DNA from: Mesostigma viride
Lineage: Eukaryota; Streptophyta; Mesostigmatophyceae; Mesostigmatales; Mesostigmataceae
DNA: 64,000 bases
Assembly: GCA_009746045.1 (NCBI GenBank)
Contig: RPFO01000089.1
Span: forward strand, 421,958 to 485,957
Direction: 5' to 3'
This document shows positions 33,679 through 45,400 of the stretch, in pieces. The position numbers and the translations under genes are program-made. The stretch's first letter is position 1. Every line of letters starts with the position of its first letter. The notes beneath the pieces were generated by a model. The model was not told where the DNA came from. It saw only the letters and a program-made list of their open reading frames with translations, and searched no databases.

Positions 33679-33969
33679 ATATATTGCGTTAGGCGTTTCC
33701 ATTGGTCTTATCGTAGTATAGAGCTTTGACATGGCTCTGTACATAGGTTTATAGCTGGGCGTTTGCTTTGGTTTGAGTGATTTCACTCTGCTGTAAGTAA
33801 TTATATTTTTAATATATATTGCGTAACAGCTTCGGAAAATTATATCAGCATGTGCGTCTTAGAAAGACGAAGCGATTGTGATATTCACAGCCGAATTCGG
33901 TGCCCAAACGTGAAAGTTATGAGCTCCGCCGTCAGCCATGGCTACCTCGTGGCTCGTGGCTCGTGGCTC

Positions 33970-34050
33970 GTTCATGTATGGAATGGATGGTGTAAGCTAT
34001 CTAGGTCGACCTGCTCACGTGATGCAGTCACGAGTCTATTAAGTTTAGAA
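33970..34050. repeat. LINE 3'-end fragment in chimeric orientation
   Basis: GGAATGGATGGTGTAAGCTA plus TCTAGGTC (minus orientation of the TTAA-tail LINE 3' end) is joined directly to GACCTGCTCACGTGATGCAG plus TCACGAGTCTATTAA (plus orientation of the terminal hairpin). The inversion could come from twin priming or later rearrangement. Confidence 0.6.
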
Positions 34051-34128
34051 TTAGTTCATTAACCCGTGTTTTTATTAGAACGCGATATATCGCGTTGTAA
34101 GCTTTTTTTAGAACACGTCATAACATCT

Positions 34129-36273
34129 ATCGGATTTCTCTGAAAATAGTTTATTAAACAGAATGCGGGAAAGAAAGGGCCGCCACAACCTTGTGGCTGT
34201 ACATGCAGAGAGGCTTGTTAGACGAATGGGGACGACTTGTTGTTTACCGGGGAATCCTACTGGCAACTAGCTTTGCCTTTTGTAAGTCAGGCGCCGTTTG
34301 TTTGAACGGCCGGCCATGTGTGGAATGCTGACGGAAGTTGCGTCAAAAAGCTGTAATAAAATCTGATGTAACCAGCACTCACCAATTGATTGGTGTGCTG
34401 CTTGGTTGGGTAGTGTGTTCAGGGTTGCATTCGAAGAGTACACATGGCCTGACAGCTCAGACGTGTGACAGATGAGCTGGCTGGCTGAATTAAAAAATTG
34501 TCAGCGTTAGGATATTTCTGGTTTTGCCGTTTTCCATTTTGACGGTAGGCTTGATAAGCATGGTCGGCGGGTTGTGACCCGTACTAATTGTTTCTTCGAA
34601 TGTGCTCACTGAAGCAGTATGAGCGGCCTCGCTGCTATGGCGGCGGGGCTAAAGAAAATTAGGCAAAGACCCCGTCCTTGCCTGCTATGAAGTCGCGGGC
34701 TTTGCGACTTCACGGCAGGTAGGGGCGGTTTGAACGGAACGGAAATTTCGCGTTACCAATGTGCCAAGTGGTTCTGGTTGGCACCTTGCTGGGCAGCGTC
34801 TCGGTGGTCATAGAAAGTGGGCTGGGCGCCCCGCCCCGGCTGCTGGTAATTCCAGCAGCGGAGCCAATCATGTCGACTAAGAAGTCCGCAGCTAATGCGG
34901 AAACTGTGCGAAGGTCAATAGATTAATTTGGATTCCATGAGACTGCGCTGGTAGTCAGTCAGCGGCCCACAGCCTAGGGCGCTGCATGGCGCTGCCTTCG
35001 GCTTGGTGCGCGGCCCTTTTTTGTTATGGGCCAGCGAGGGATATAAGGGTGACGCGCGGCCGGCTAATTTCTTGCGTTCCGGAAGAAAATATATTTGCAA
35101 AATTCCCACAAAAGGAACCGAGTATCGGAAAGGCGTCTCGGCTGGCAGTGGCAGTGCCTGGCCTTGTCGTCTCTCCCTGCTCAGCACCCGGCAGGTAGCG
35201 GTTCAAACCCTGGTGGCGTCGGAATGCGAATTTTCTGGGTTTTTATCTGGAATCATATTTTGCTGAGGCGGCTCCGCGGATTCGCTAACCTTTTATCGTC
35301 GGGCCCCTTAGGGGGTTATTATAGCCTTGTGCGGGCTGAGTCGCCATGAAGGAGATGTTGCGACACGCCCCACTTTGTGGTCTTTTTATGGAAGCGGCTA
35401 CCCTCGAGGCTGCCTGGAAGAGGGGGGGGGATTCTTCTTCTTTTCTTTGTTCACTGTTATTGGGGCAACAGTGATCCTATCAAGTTTTGTTTCCTGAACG
35501 GCGACAGTGCGGGGGAGGAGGGCAATGGCGCCAGGGACTGGGGTGGATCGGGGGGCTCTTGCTCCTGCATGCGAGGGAGACGAGATGACTACTTAAACCT
35601 GCCTTTGGCAGGGGCTCTACTCATTGTTTTCAATCAAATGCTGGTTTTCTTGGGAGCTCAAGTGTCATAATCGGATTTCTCTGAAAATAGTTTATTAAAC
35701 AGAATGCGGGAAAGAAAGGGCCGCCACAACCTTGTGGCTGTACATGCAGAGAGGCTTGTTAGACGAATGGGGACGACTTGTTGTTTACCGGGGAATCCTA
35801 CTGGCAACTAGCTTTGCCTTTTGTAAGTCAGGCGCCGTTTGTTTGAACGGCCGGCCATGTGTGGAATGCTGACGGAAGTTGCGTCAAAAAGCTGTAATAA
35901 AATCTGATGTAACCAGCACTCACCAATTGATTGGTGTGCTGCTTGGTTGGGTAGTGTGTTCAGGGTTGCATTCGAAGAGTACACATGGCCTGACAGCTCA
36001 GACGTGTGACAGATGAGCTGGCTGGCTGAATTAAAAAATTGTCAGCGTTAGGATATTTCTGGTTTTGCCGTTTTCCATTTTGACGGTAGGCTTGATAAGC
36101 ATGGTCGGCGGGTTGTGACCCGTAATTGTTTCTTCCCACCCATCCCACCCTTGGGGGGCTCTTGCTCCTGCATGCGAGGGAGACGAGATGACTACTTAAA
36201 CCTGCCTTTGGCAGGGGCTCTACTCATTGTTTTCAATCAAATGCTGGTTTTCTTGGGAGCTCAAGTGTCATAA
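34129..36273 (+). mobile_element. E2: second split-direct-repeat element, same family as E1
   Basis: A1 34129-34597, internal 34598-35549, B1 35550-35670, A2 35670-36135, a 17-bp gap, B2 36153-36273. The A copies differ only by a 3-bp indel; the B copies are 121 bp each. The B sequence is clearly related to that of E1 (both hold ATTGTTTT, ATGCTGGTTTT and TGGGAGCT near the end), and the gap again reads CCCACCCATCCCACCCTT. The internal 952 bp has no convincing gene but carries a long hairpin (GAAGTCGC...GCGACTTC, about 34690-34715) and GCTGCTGG...CCAGCAGC (34838-34858). It has no target duplication and lacks any enzyme. Confidence 0.75.
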
Positions 36274-36427
36274 GGGATTTTTTTTCATAGTCATGTGTAT
36301 ACATCCTGTTCCTGAAAGCCCATAAATCAAAGGATTTTTTTAGCTACTCAGACCTACAAAATGCTAATTCATTAGAGAGATACACTGGTTTGAATACAGG
36401 GGGGTCTGACCATGACCGCGATTTGTT

Positions 36428-38959
36428 TGTCGCGTTTGCGTGCCATATCATCCTGGACTGGTCATTACCGCTACTTGGAATGCATCCACTATCAGCAGTA
36501 ATCATGTGTGAGATATGCCACCTTTATGACAGGCAATCCGGCCCAACCAGCCGATTCTTGAGACCATGCTTTATCATCAAAGCAACCAAAAGACATTTCA
36601 ATTCCAATGAGATACATGACGAATTACAAAGACTGTCGAGTTGTAATGTTGTAGTGATAAGAGCAGCTGTGAGGCCCCTTGGGTGACGCCACTGCAGGCC
36701 CCTTGTGGCGGCAGTGCGTGTGTTCCCGACCTAGTTCCTACTGGCATTCTTGCCAACGACGACCAGGGTGCCCGAAGGCCCTGTCCCTTGTCTCGTTCTC
36801 AGTCTTACACACATTCTTAACAAAACCAATACATTGTCATATCCGTCAGTCCATCCTCATGGCAACTGACTGCATGCAACCACTCACGGGGGCTGCTCCG
36901 GGCTGCTCGAACTATTTCACCCCATGAAGACAACAAACCAGTTGTGAGGGAGAGAAACGGACGAACAACGACCACCATGGTTCGTTGCTCATCCTTCTAT
37001 ACTGCTCAAAGCTCAAGCCTGGCGGCTGGCGCCACTAGCGCCACTTTAGACATCAGCCAATCATAACATTGTCTAATTTCCGACAAGCTAAACTTCAAGC
37101 TTTATCTGTCAAGCGAACACAAATATACAAGGGCAAATCTATCGGCTATGCCAGGCACCGCCTGGGGCTTCCTTGCATTTGTGTCTGGTGTCCCACGTTG
37201 AAATCCTGAAATTGCACATCTGCTCAGTGCCTCGCCGGCTTGCAGCTGTGTACCAGCATTCGGCAAACTGCCCTGTGACGAATGTCAGTGAAATTCAGGT
37301 CCGCCCAAAAGTTCCGTCAGCAAATTCAGCGGACTTGGCGCGTGAGTACAACTGAGATCCGCGGCGTCAGTACCGGGCCGCGGTATAGCAACCCGCACAA
37401 GGCTGCGGACGTCAGAATTACGCTAAAATCTGAATTGCGGACGTGATAGATCACGGACGCGACAGCTGTCGCGTTTGCGTGCCATATCATCCTGGACTGG
37501 TCATTACCGCTACTTGGAATGCATCCACTATCAGCAGTAATCATGTGTGAGATATGCCACCTCCCCCCCCACTATTTAGCTCACAACAACGTGAGAGCAA
37601 AAAGTGAAAGAAAGGCAGCTCACACAAAAGAAGGAAGCCCAAAGAGGGCGTCATTCCAGGCAGCAGCAAAAAAAGAAGAAAAAATCCAGCTGCTCAAAGA
37701 TGCTTTTCCAGGATCAGCAACAACCTTAACATGCATGCTTTTAAAGGCTTAGCAATAACCCCTTCAATGGCTTTTTACAGGGAAAAGCCTAACCTCTTCA
37801 GATGCTTTTGAAGGCTAAGCAATAACCCCTTCAATGGCTTTTTACAGGGAAAAGCCTAACCTCTTCAGATGCTTTTGAAGGCTAAGCAATAACCTCTTCC
37901 TTGTGCTTCCCTGGGTGAAGCAGGAGGAACCCCAGGCTGGCCGGACTGAACCCATCATGGGTTGTTCGTCCGTTTAAAATGTGAATGAAAGGTGCGGTCC
38001 TTTACGGCACCGCCACCTTTATGACAGGCAATCCGGCCCAACCAGCCGATTCTTGAGACCATGCTTTATCATCAAAGCAACCAAAAGACATTTCAATTCC
38101 AATGAGATACATGACGAATTACAAAGACTGTCGAGTTGTAATGTTGTAGTTATAAGAGCAGCTGTGAGGCCCCTTGGGTGACGCCACTGCAGGCCCCTTG
38201 TGGCGGCAGTGCGTGTGTTCCCGACCTAGTTCCTACTGGCATTCTTGCCAACGACGACCAGGGTGCCCGAAGGCCCTGTCCCTTGTCTCGTTCTCAGTCT
38301 TACACACATTCTTAACAAAACCAATACATTGTCATATCCGTCAGTCCATCCTCATGGCAACTGACTGCATGCAACCACTCACGGGGGCTGCTCCGGGCTG
38401 CTCGAACTATTTCACCCCATGAAGACAACAAACCAGTTGTGAGGGAGAGAAACGGACGAACAACGACCACCATGGTTCGTTGCTCATCCTTCTATACTGC
38501 TCAAAGCTCAAGCCTGGCGGCTGGCGCCACTAGCGCCACTTTAGACATCAGCCAATCATAACATTGTCTAATTTCCGACAAGCTAAACTTCAAGCTTTAT
38601 CTGTCAAGCGAACACAAATATACAAGGGCAAATCTATCGGCTATGCCAGGCACCGCCTGGGGCTTCCTTGCATTTGTGTCTGGTGTCCCACGTTGAAATC
38701 CTGAAATTGCACATCTGCTCAGTGCCTCGCCGGCTTGCAGCTGTATACCAGCATTCGGCAAACTGCCCTGTGACGAATGTCAGTGAAATTCAGGTCCGCC
38801 CAAAAGTTCCGTCAGCAAATTCAGCGGACTTGGCGCGTGAGTACAACTGAGATCCGCGGCGTCAGTACCGGGCCGCGGTATAGCAACCCGCACAAGGCTG
38901 CGGACGTCAGAATTACGCTAAAATCTGAATTGCGGACGTGATAGATCACGGACGCGACA
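36428..38959 (-). mobile_element. E3: third split-direct-repeat element, different family
   Basis: In plus coordinates: C1 36428-36523, D1 36517-37464, C2 37467-37562, unique 37563-38011, D2 38012-38959. The D copies are both 948 bp and the C copies both 96 bp. Read on the minus strand this is A1 (D2), internal (449 bp), B1 (C2), A2 (D1), B2 (C1), the PAT order. The element starts TGTCGCG and ends CGCGACA. The internal B1/A2 junction at 37458-37473 brings these together as the perfect palindrome CGCGACAGCTGTCGCG. The internal part holds about 2.3 copies of a 67-bp tandem repeat (37744-37900). ORFs inside the D repeats are short and duplicated with the repeat. No recombinase or RT is present. 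Confidence 0.7.
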
Positions 38960-39560
38960 TGTTGACCCTAGGTCACAAGTCATGTGCTTATTCACAAATG
39001 GTTCATGAAAAAAATCTGGCTTCTTGCACGAGCTATGGGCAACATATGCAGGCTCTGTGGAACAAAACTCAGGCCCATTGGGCCACTGGAGCTATTTTTC
39101 ATTAGCATCACAAATACAACGCAGTACAACGCAGTGGGAAAAATGAGAGCCCTTCAGAACATGACGCAACGACACGAGCCCCATAAACGGGGCCATAGTG
39201 AGCTTGGAGGGTCAAAACGTTAAAAATAGGTGTTGTATAAGTTATACAGCATCAAACATGCATCAAACATCATGACTGGATGACCTAATATGACTGAATC
39301 AGGCAGCCATAGCCAAAGCATCATCCACTCTCACAACGTGTTGAGCACATGCCTCGTGGGAACGGAGGTGCTGGGTTTTCATTCCATAACGCGTGCAATA
39401 CTGAAAGAAAGAGGCACGTGTAATGCAAGGCTTGGATAGGTTGAGTGATCCATGAGCTTACATGCAGGCAAAGATGACGCTGGAATGCATGCTAGCAAAT
39501 GGTGGCAAGATGCTAACAACACATGATTATACACCATGATTATGGGCACCTAGCTGATCT
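38960..39560. other. Spacer with one small open frame
   Basis: A 79-codon frame at 38984-39223 (MLIHKWFMKKIWLLARAMGN) has no recognisable motif. I see no other structure. Confidence 0.4.
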
Positions 39561-39562
39561 TC

Positions 39563-40139
39563 TTGCACAACTAATTAATTAATTAATTAATTAATAGAAA
39601 CGTGAATGCGTCACGTGAGCATAAGTCCTCAGTGGGAGGGGAACATGGGATGGAATGGATGGTGTAAGCTATCTAGGTCCTAGTTACAGGGGTGTGGGCA
39701 CCGCGGCCCGAATCGCTATGAATGCCATACGCGGTCACACGCGGAGCCCCCACAGGCTTGGGGGTGGTCTCCTTCATAACTACTTGCCATCTATCCTTGC
39801 GCACCATCTGCCTCCATATTACAGACAAACCAGGAGGCTGCCCGGGGGTGAGCCCGTCACGTCTAGTGTAGCACATGTCCATGCCGAGTCTATCACGAAA
39901 AGTCCACGGGTGGCGACCCTGCCGCGCGCGGCCGGGGGCATGCCAGGTGAGGACATATCGCCCAGGCTGGGCGGGCTTGGTGCCAGCTAGTCTATCTGAG
40001 GTATCTACCTGATCTGTGCGGGCCAGGTGCCCGGCTAGGCCCAGGCGCCTGTGCCTAATAATGTGGGAAACATAGGGCAAATCAGCGTACAAATCCTCAT
40101 TACTAATGTGCAAACCAAAGGGGATGTTAAGGGCCTTCA
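39563..40139 (-). mobile_element. LINE copy D (minus), severely 5'-truncated
   Basis: The TTAA-repeat tail (39571-39594) and the terminal hairpin region are at the left. The post-RT reading frame 40140-39673 (KALNIPFGLHISNEDLYADL... through GIHSDSGRGAHTPVTRT) is open and nearly identical to the end of copy A. The 5' break at 40139 abuts the GGTTAC array. Confidence 0.85.
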
Positions 40140-40140
40140 C

Positions 40141-40825
40141 TAGGAGTTAATTTTACGGGGCGTAAACGCCCCGGTTGAGGTTACCGGGGCGGTTACCGGC
40201 CGGTAACCATGTACGTTTAAGGTTACCGGCCAGGTTACCGGCCGGTAACCTTAAACGCGACAGACTAAATACCGGCCGGTAATGGTTACCGGGCGGTAAT
40301 AGTTACCGGAACGTTTACTGGGCGGTAACTTTTACCGGAGCCGTAACCATGCCCGTAACCTATCTGGGTTACGGGCAAGGTTACGGCCCAAGTAGAAGTT
40401 ACCGGGCGGTAAACTGATATGGTTACGGGACCAGTTCTGAGAACTGGGATGGGTTACCAGCATGGTTACGGGACCAGTTCTGACAACCGGGATGGGTTAC
40501 TGGCCTGGTTACGGGACCGGTAACTGGCCCGTAACCTGTACAAGTAACTGACCCGTAAACGGGCATGGTTACTGGCATGGTTACGGGTCCGGTATTTGGC
40601 ATCAGCATAGGTTACGGGCCAGTCTCGGGCATGGCTACTGTCCTGGTTACGGGCCCGTAACCTGGCCAGTAACCATTACTAGTTACGGCGCCGTAAACGG
40701 TCCTGGTTATTGCCATGGTTACTGGTCCGGTATTATGTACTGGGGCAGGTTACGGGCCTGGTTACTGGCCCGTAACCAGACCAGTAACCACTACTAGTTA
40801 TTGCCCCGTAAACAGGCCTGGTTAC
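40141..40825. repeat. GGTTAC/GTAACC palindromic satellite (left part)
   Basis: Dozens of degenerate units of about 10-14 bp of the form GGTTACCGGCCGGTAACC or GGTTACGGGCC fill about 690 bp on both strands. The same motif resumes at 49492-49560 on the other side of copia2, so copia2 inserted into the array. ORFs across it are repeat by-products (PVTMPVTMPVYG). Confidence 0.85.
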
Positions 40826-41468
40826 ATTTAGATGAACGCGGATCAGTGAGTTTCTGGTCTTCCCAAGATGTGATGAATGGAGCCATGGTTTCAACCAGCG
40901 GCTTTTAACCTTTACCACAGTTGCCTCACTACCCTGTGGTCACTAGCCTGAGGCGGCAGTACCCACGGACGGTGTTGGGAAAAGACGCTTGGCCACTGCT
41001 GTGTCCGAGCCTTTCTAGGTTTCACCATTGCTGCCAGGCCTTGCACGCCTTGGCAGGTCCGCCACTGTCAATTTCCTTGGTTGCATCAATCCAGGACGTC
41101 TGTCCTTCCATGAATGACAGTAACGCTCTGGATTTATCCGTCATGACAAGTACCCGTCCATCCCAGGCCTGCAGGACTGCCAGTCCTGAAGTCCTGTGAC
41201 ATTCTTGGTACCATCAACCAATATTGACCACAGTACCTCCTAGTGACAGTCGGTCCTGTGACACGTAACTTGTGATGGTTCACCCAACACTGCCACGTGC
41301 CCTGTCCCTCACATGTCCTTAGTCCTGGTACTGCTGTAGCGTCCGGCGGCATTACCTCGGGACTTGATAACTCTCAAGTTCCTTGTCCAAATGAGGCGTT
41401 CAGCACGGCGTTGGAAAGGCCACTTCAAGTATGATATGCTTAGCATGTTGCATCACCAATATGCTAAC
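40826..41468 (-). repeat. copia2 3' LTR
   Basis: It is 643 bp, with the same length and nearly the same sequence as 48848-49490. Its right part ends in the GCATGTTGCATCACCAATATGC hairpin-like region then TAAC. On the minus strand it follows the polypurine tract. Confidence 0.85.
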
Positions 41469-41979
41469 CCCAACCCTTTCTTGTTTTGGAGCTGCAAGCT
41501 TCACACCATGACCAACCCATTCTTGCTGCCTTGTGAAATGGACAACTGGTTACCCTGGACTTATAATAAGCCTCATGAGCACCCCTTTTGCCACCTTAAT
41601 GGTATCCTTCTTAGGGATCTATGGTTCAACCCTGCCATCTGATCATTAACTTGACCTGCAGGTCATCCCCAACCCTTTCTTTTGCAACTGTACCTTGGCT
41701 TGGGTTTAAAGGAGGATATTGAATATTCCTTAGGCAACATATCCTGGATATCTGAATGAGAGGCCCTGACTACAGGAAACGTATTACAGTGAGTTCCTGG
41801 TCTTCCCAGTTATCACTGGCGCCCGTTTCATGGCGCCCGCCCCGAGCGTTCCAGGCATCATCCATCCAAATGTTCACCAATGGAAGCCACTTCAACACCA
41901 CTGTGCCACTGCTTGATGGGGAGCCCATGTCATCACTGGGTGTTAAAGCCCAGGAGTCATACATACCAGGCTGTGGCTC

Positions 41980-42020
41980 AACTAGGGAATCGAACCCGGC
42001 CCCAGAATCCCCAGGTTAAA
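41980..42020 (-). other. tRNA T-arm-like motif in copia2 3' region
   Basis: The minus strand reads CCGGGTTCGATTCCC in the long 3' untranslated region, in the same relative place as in copia1 (about 985). A TGGCGCCC motif lies about 160-180 bp to its left in both elements (about 823 and 41817). It is a family feature of unknown role, not a tRNA gene. Confidence 0.5.
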
Positions 42021-42435
42021 CTTAACCTGGTCACATGATGACAGACAACAAGAGAGATTGGCATACAACATGATTATGTTTTATTATAGAATATCCACCA
42101 AAACCAATGCTGAGTGTTCCCAGTGGACCAGCCTGCACCAGCAAGGCCCAACTGTCAGGTTACAACACCATAATATCCAAGGTTGTCACTTATTCACAGC
42201 TAGAGAAAACTAAACAAGAGAGATATATACAAACAACCTGGAAGAACTCTCAACATGGCCTGCCCTGTCATGGCCTAACTGCCCGAGGCCAAAGGCATCC
42301 CACTGTGCTAATCCTTTACAGGAAGAGCTTGCTCCTGTTGAGCCTTCTACCTGCTTGGTGACAGGTAGGCTACCTGTTGCCCTCCCCCCTGGGGACAACA
42401 GCACTGGTCAGCCACCAACTGGCAAAGGCTGGACT

Positions 42436-45400
42436 TCATGTCCCACCAGAAAAGGGGTACATGAGCCCTTTGAGCACAGGGTATTGCAGCTCAGCCTTGC
42501 TCTCCAGCTTGGTGAGGGCGTCTGCTGGGTTGTCAACACCAGGCACATGTTCAAGATGAGCAAGGTAAGACATCTCCTTCAGCAACAAATAATCCAGATC
42601 CCTGCTCCTGGCGAGCTGTCTGTGCACAAACTGCACCATGCCCATGCTGTCTGTCTTGACCAGTGTGTGCAGCTGCAAGCTACAGGAAGCTACCTGACAG
42701 AGCTGGTAGAATAACTCCCTGAGGTAAAGAGCAGTGTGTAGCCCCTCACATATTGCCCTGCACTCAGCAATGTCACTGCTGGGTGTCACCCTGTTCTGCA
42801 ACCTACTGTACCAGCTGACCAGAGAAGTGTGCTCCTGTTGTAGTGTAATGAGTGCTGCTGCCCTGCCCCTGACATCCGTCACCTTCCTGCTGTCCATGGA
42901 ACTGTCCACAAAGAGCACCATGTTGAGTGGTTTGTACAAGTCCACAGCTGCCAGTATGAGTGGAGGTGAGCTCCTGACAGACTCAACCACCTGCTCTGCC
43001 CCTACCTCAACCAGCTGAGCATCTGTGAGCCTAGTCAGCACCAACAAATCTTGGGCACAAATGCTAGCTAGCCATGCCAGCATTCCCCTGATTCAATGTG
43101 GCACACCTGGCCTGGGTAATGGGCTGCTGGAGGGCATTAATGTTCTGCTGGGGATAGTTGTTGCCACCCTCCATCTTGATAAACCAAGTCACTACAATTC
43201 GCTTCCGCGGACACCTTTTTCAGCGGGGAAAGTGCCCCCGGGCTTCCGGGGCAAATTCAGCAAGCGCTGCGGAACTTAGATACTAAAATTTCGTTCTTGG
43301 TTCGTACCTACAGCCAATCATTTTGCGCCCGGATCAAATTGTGATCTGGGCACTGAACACGAAAATTTCAGCGGAACGTACGAAACACCAACGCAACTAC
43401 AGAAAATTTTCAGTGACGAAACTGTAGTACCGTGTACCCAAGCAAAATGTAGTAGGACTTCGCTAAATTCACGTTCGGAATTTTTCCCCGCAAGATTCCC
43501 CCGCAAGATTCCCCCGCACGATTCCCCCCGCTAGGTTCAGGCTCCAGTCGATGCTCGCCAAATGGCGCAAAAAAAGAAACATATGTTAAAATCAACGGTG
43601 CGAATCCTCGTCACCGCTCGGGTAACATTCTCACTCATTTCGCGTCTCCTACGAACCGTATTGTAGTGAGTGCCTGCCCTCTTGATCAGCGTGGCCTGCA
43701 TTCCACAAAACACCATGGGCTCATCCTGCTTCATGTGCTGGACCTTTCCTAACTCAAACCTCTTCTGGATCTTGGACAGTACTGAATCCACCCACTCAGG
43801 AGGCCCTAGAAGGTGCAGGTCATCTCCATGCAGAGATGCAAACACAGGCAACCCTTCATGAGTACTCTGGAACAAGCAAGGAGCAACTGGAGACACAGTA
43901 AAGCCACAGTGAGTTTTCAGAAACTTTTCCAGGCTCTTTCTCCAGATGATAGGGCTGGACCTGAGACCCTCCAAACCTTTTAGTATTCTGAGATATTTTG
44001 ACTTGATCTCTGCTCTCCACACCTTGGGCACTGTTACAAAGAAGGGAGGGATATCACGCCACGTCTCCTTGGCCTGCTCCACATCACCCTTGAGAAAAGC
44101 CCTAGCTCTTGAAATCAATCAGCACAGAGCTGTACGCAATGCCCTTGACCAAGAAAGACAGATATATACACAGAACAATCCTCCAGGTATCATGCAGCAT
44201 CCCAGGCGTATACAACTCCTCATCTGTCAGCTCCCCCGTGCCATGGTACTCAGTCACAACTGGCCTCACATGTGGCACCTGCACACCGTCTATCTCCTTC
44301 AGCTTGAGCACAAACAAGAGCCTTAGCAACTGATGCTCCCTGGGCAACTCATCCACAGGCTCAGCACAGTTAGACACTATCCAGTCATGCCCACTGGAGA
44401 CAAACCCTAGAATCCATGCCTTAGCCATCTTGGGGCTTTGCATCAACTCTACCAACTGGTGCCAGGAAATAGGACTGTGACCAGCAATCTGGTACTTGTG
44501 CACCCCCAAGTCCCGTGGATCTAGGGTGGTTGGGATGATCAACAAGTCCTCAGCAATGGGCTCCTTGCCTTCAGGCCCCACACTCTGCTGCCCCTTCACA
44601 GCCTTGACTGCCACAGCTAGACCCTTGGAGTAGTGATATCTCTGGAGGGGCAAACTGCCATGACCTTCTAGTGCAAGCTCATCTGCTGACAGAGTCACTC
44701 CTGGCATGCACAAGAAATTCTGGCCCAAAATGGCAGGCCCCTGGTACCCTTCCACCACACAGAACGCAGTGGGGACACCCAGGATAGGCACAGTCACTTC
44801 CCCTAGGATCTTCATTGTTACAGTGCCCGTAAAGTCACTCACTGCCCTGCAGCCAGCCTTATTCACCTTCAGGCCCTGAGCATCCTCCACCCTGATGATA
44901 GACACCTCTGAGTTAGTATCCACTTCTAGGGTAGCAGCCCAGCAAGAACCCCATTCAGTCAACTTAGATACCTTGGGATCCTTGTGCTTGTTGAACATGA
45001 GCGACCGGACAATGTCTGCCATGAGTGGCCTCTTGGACCCTGGTGCAGGCCCAGCCCCCGTTGGCTCCACCACAGGTGATGCAGTTGCCTCCTGCACCTC
45101 ATCATCATCAGAGGGATAGCCACCTCCCACGTCAGTGACAGGCACATCAACTACCTGGTCCTTAACCTGGCCCTCCAGCCAACACTGGGGTCCAGGCCCG
45201 TCTGCAGGCCAGATTGCATGTGGCTTGCGTTCCTTGACGTTGGCCCAGCTCAACCTGTAAACATGCCTGGGATTACTCTCCAAGGCCACAAGGCAGGAAC
45301 GATTGGCATCTTCCACACAGGTCACCACCCCGTTCTGCCACTTGCCCCTCTTGCCCTGCATTGATGGCTCCTTCCACATTCTGACCTTCAGCCCCACCTG

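Noticed and set aside
34830-34865. CTGGTAATTCCAGC resembles a universal small-subunit rRNA segment
   Set aside because: It is a self-complementary hairpin (GCTGCTGG-TAATT-CCAGCAGC) within element E2, and no flanking rRNA sequence matches.
40141-40825. CRISPR-like repeat-spacer array in the GGTTAC region
   Set aside because: Units are short, degenerate, palindromic and contiguous, with no unique spacers, and the setting is eukaryotic.
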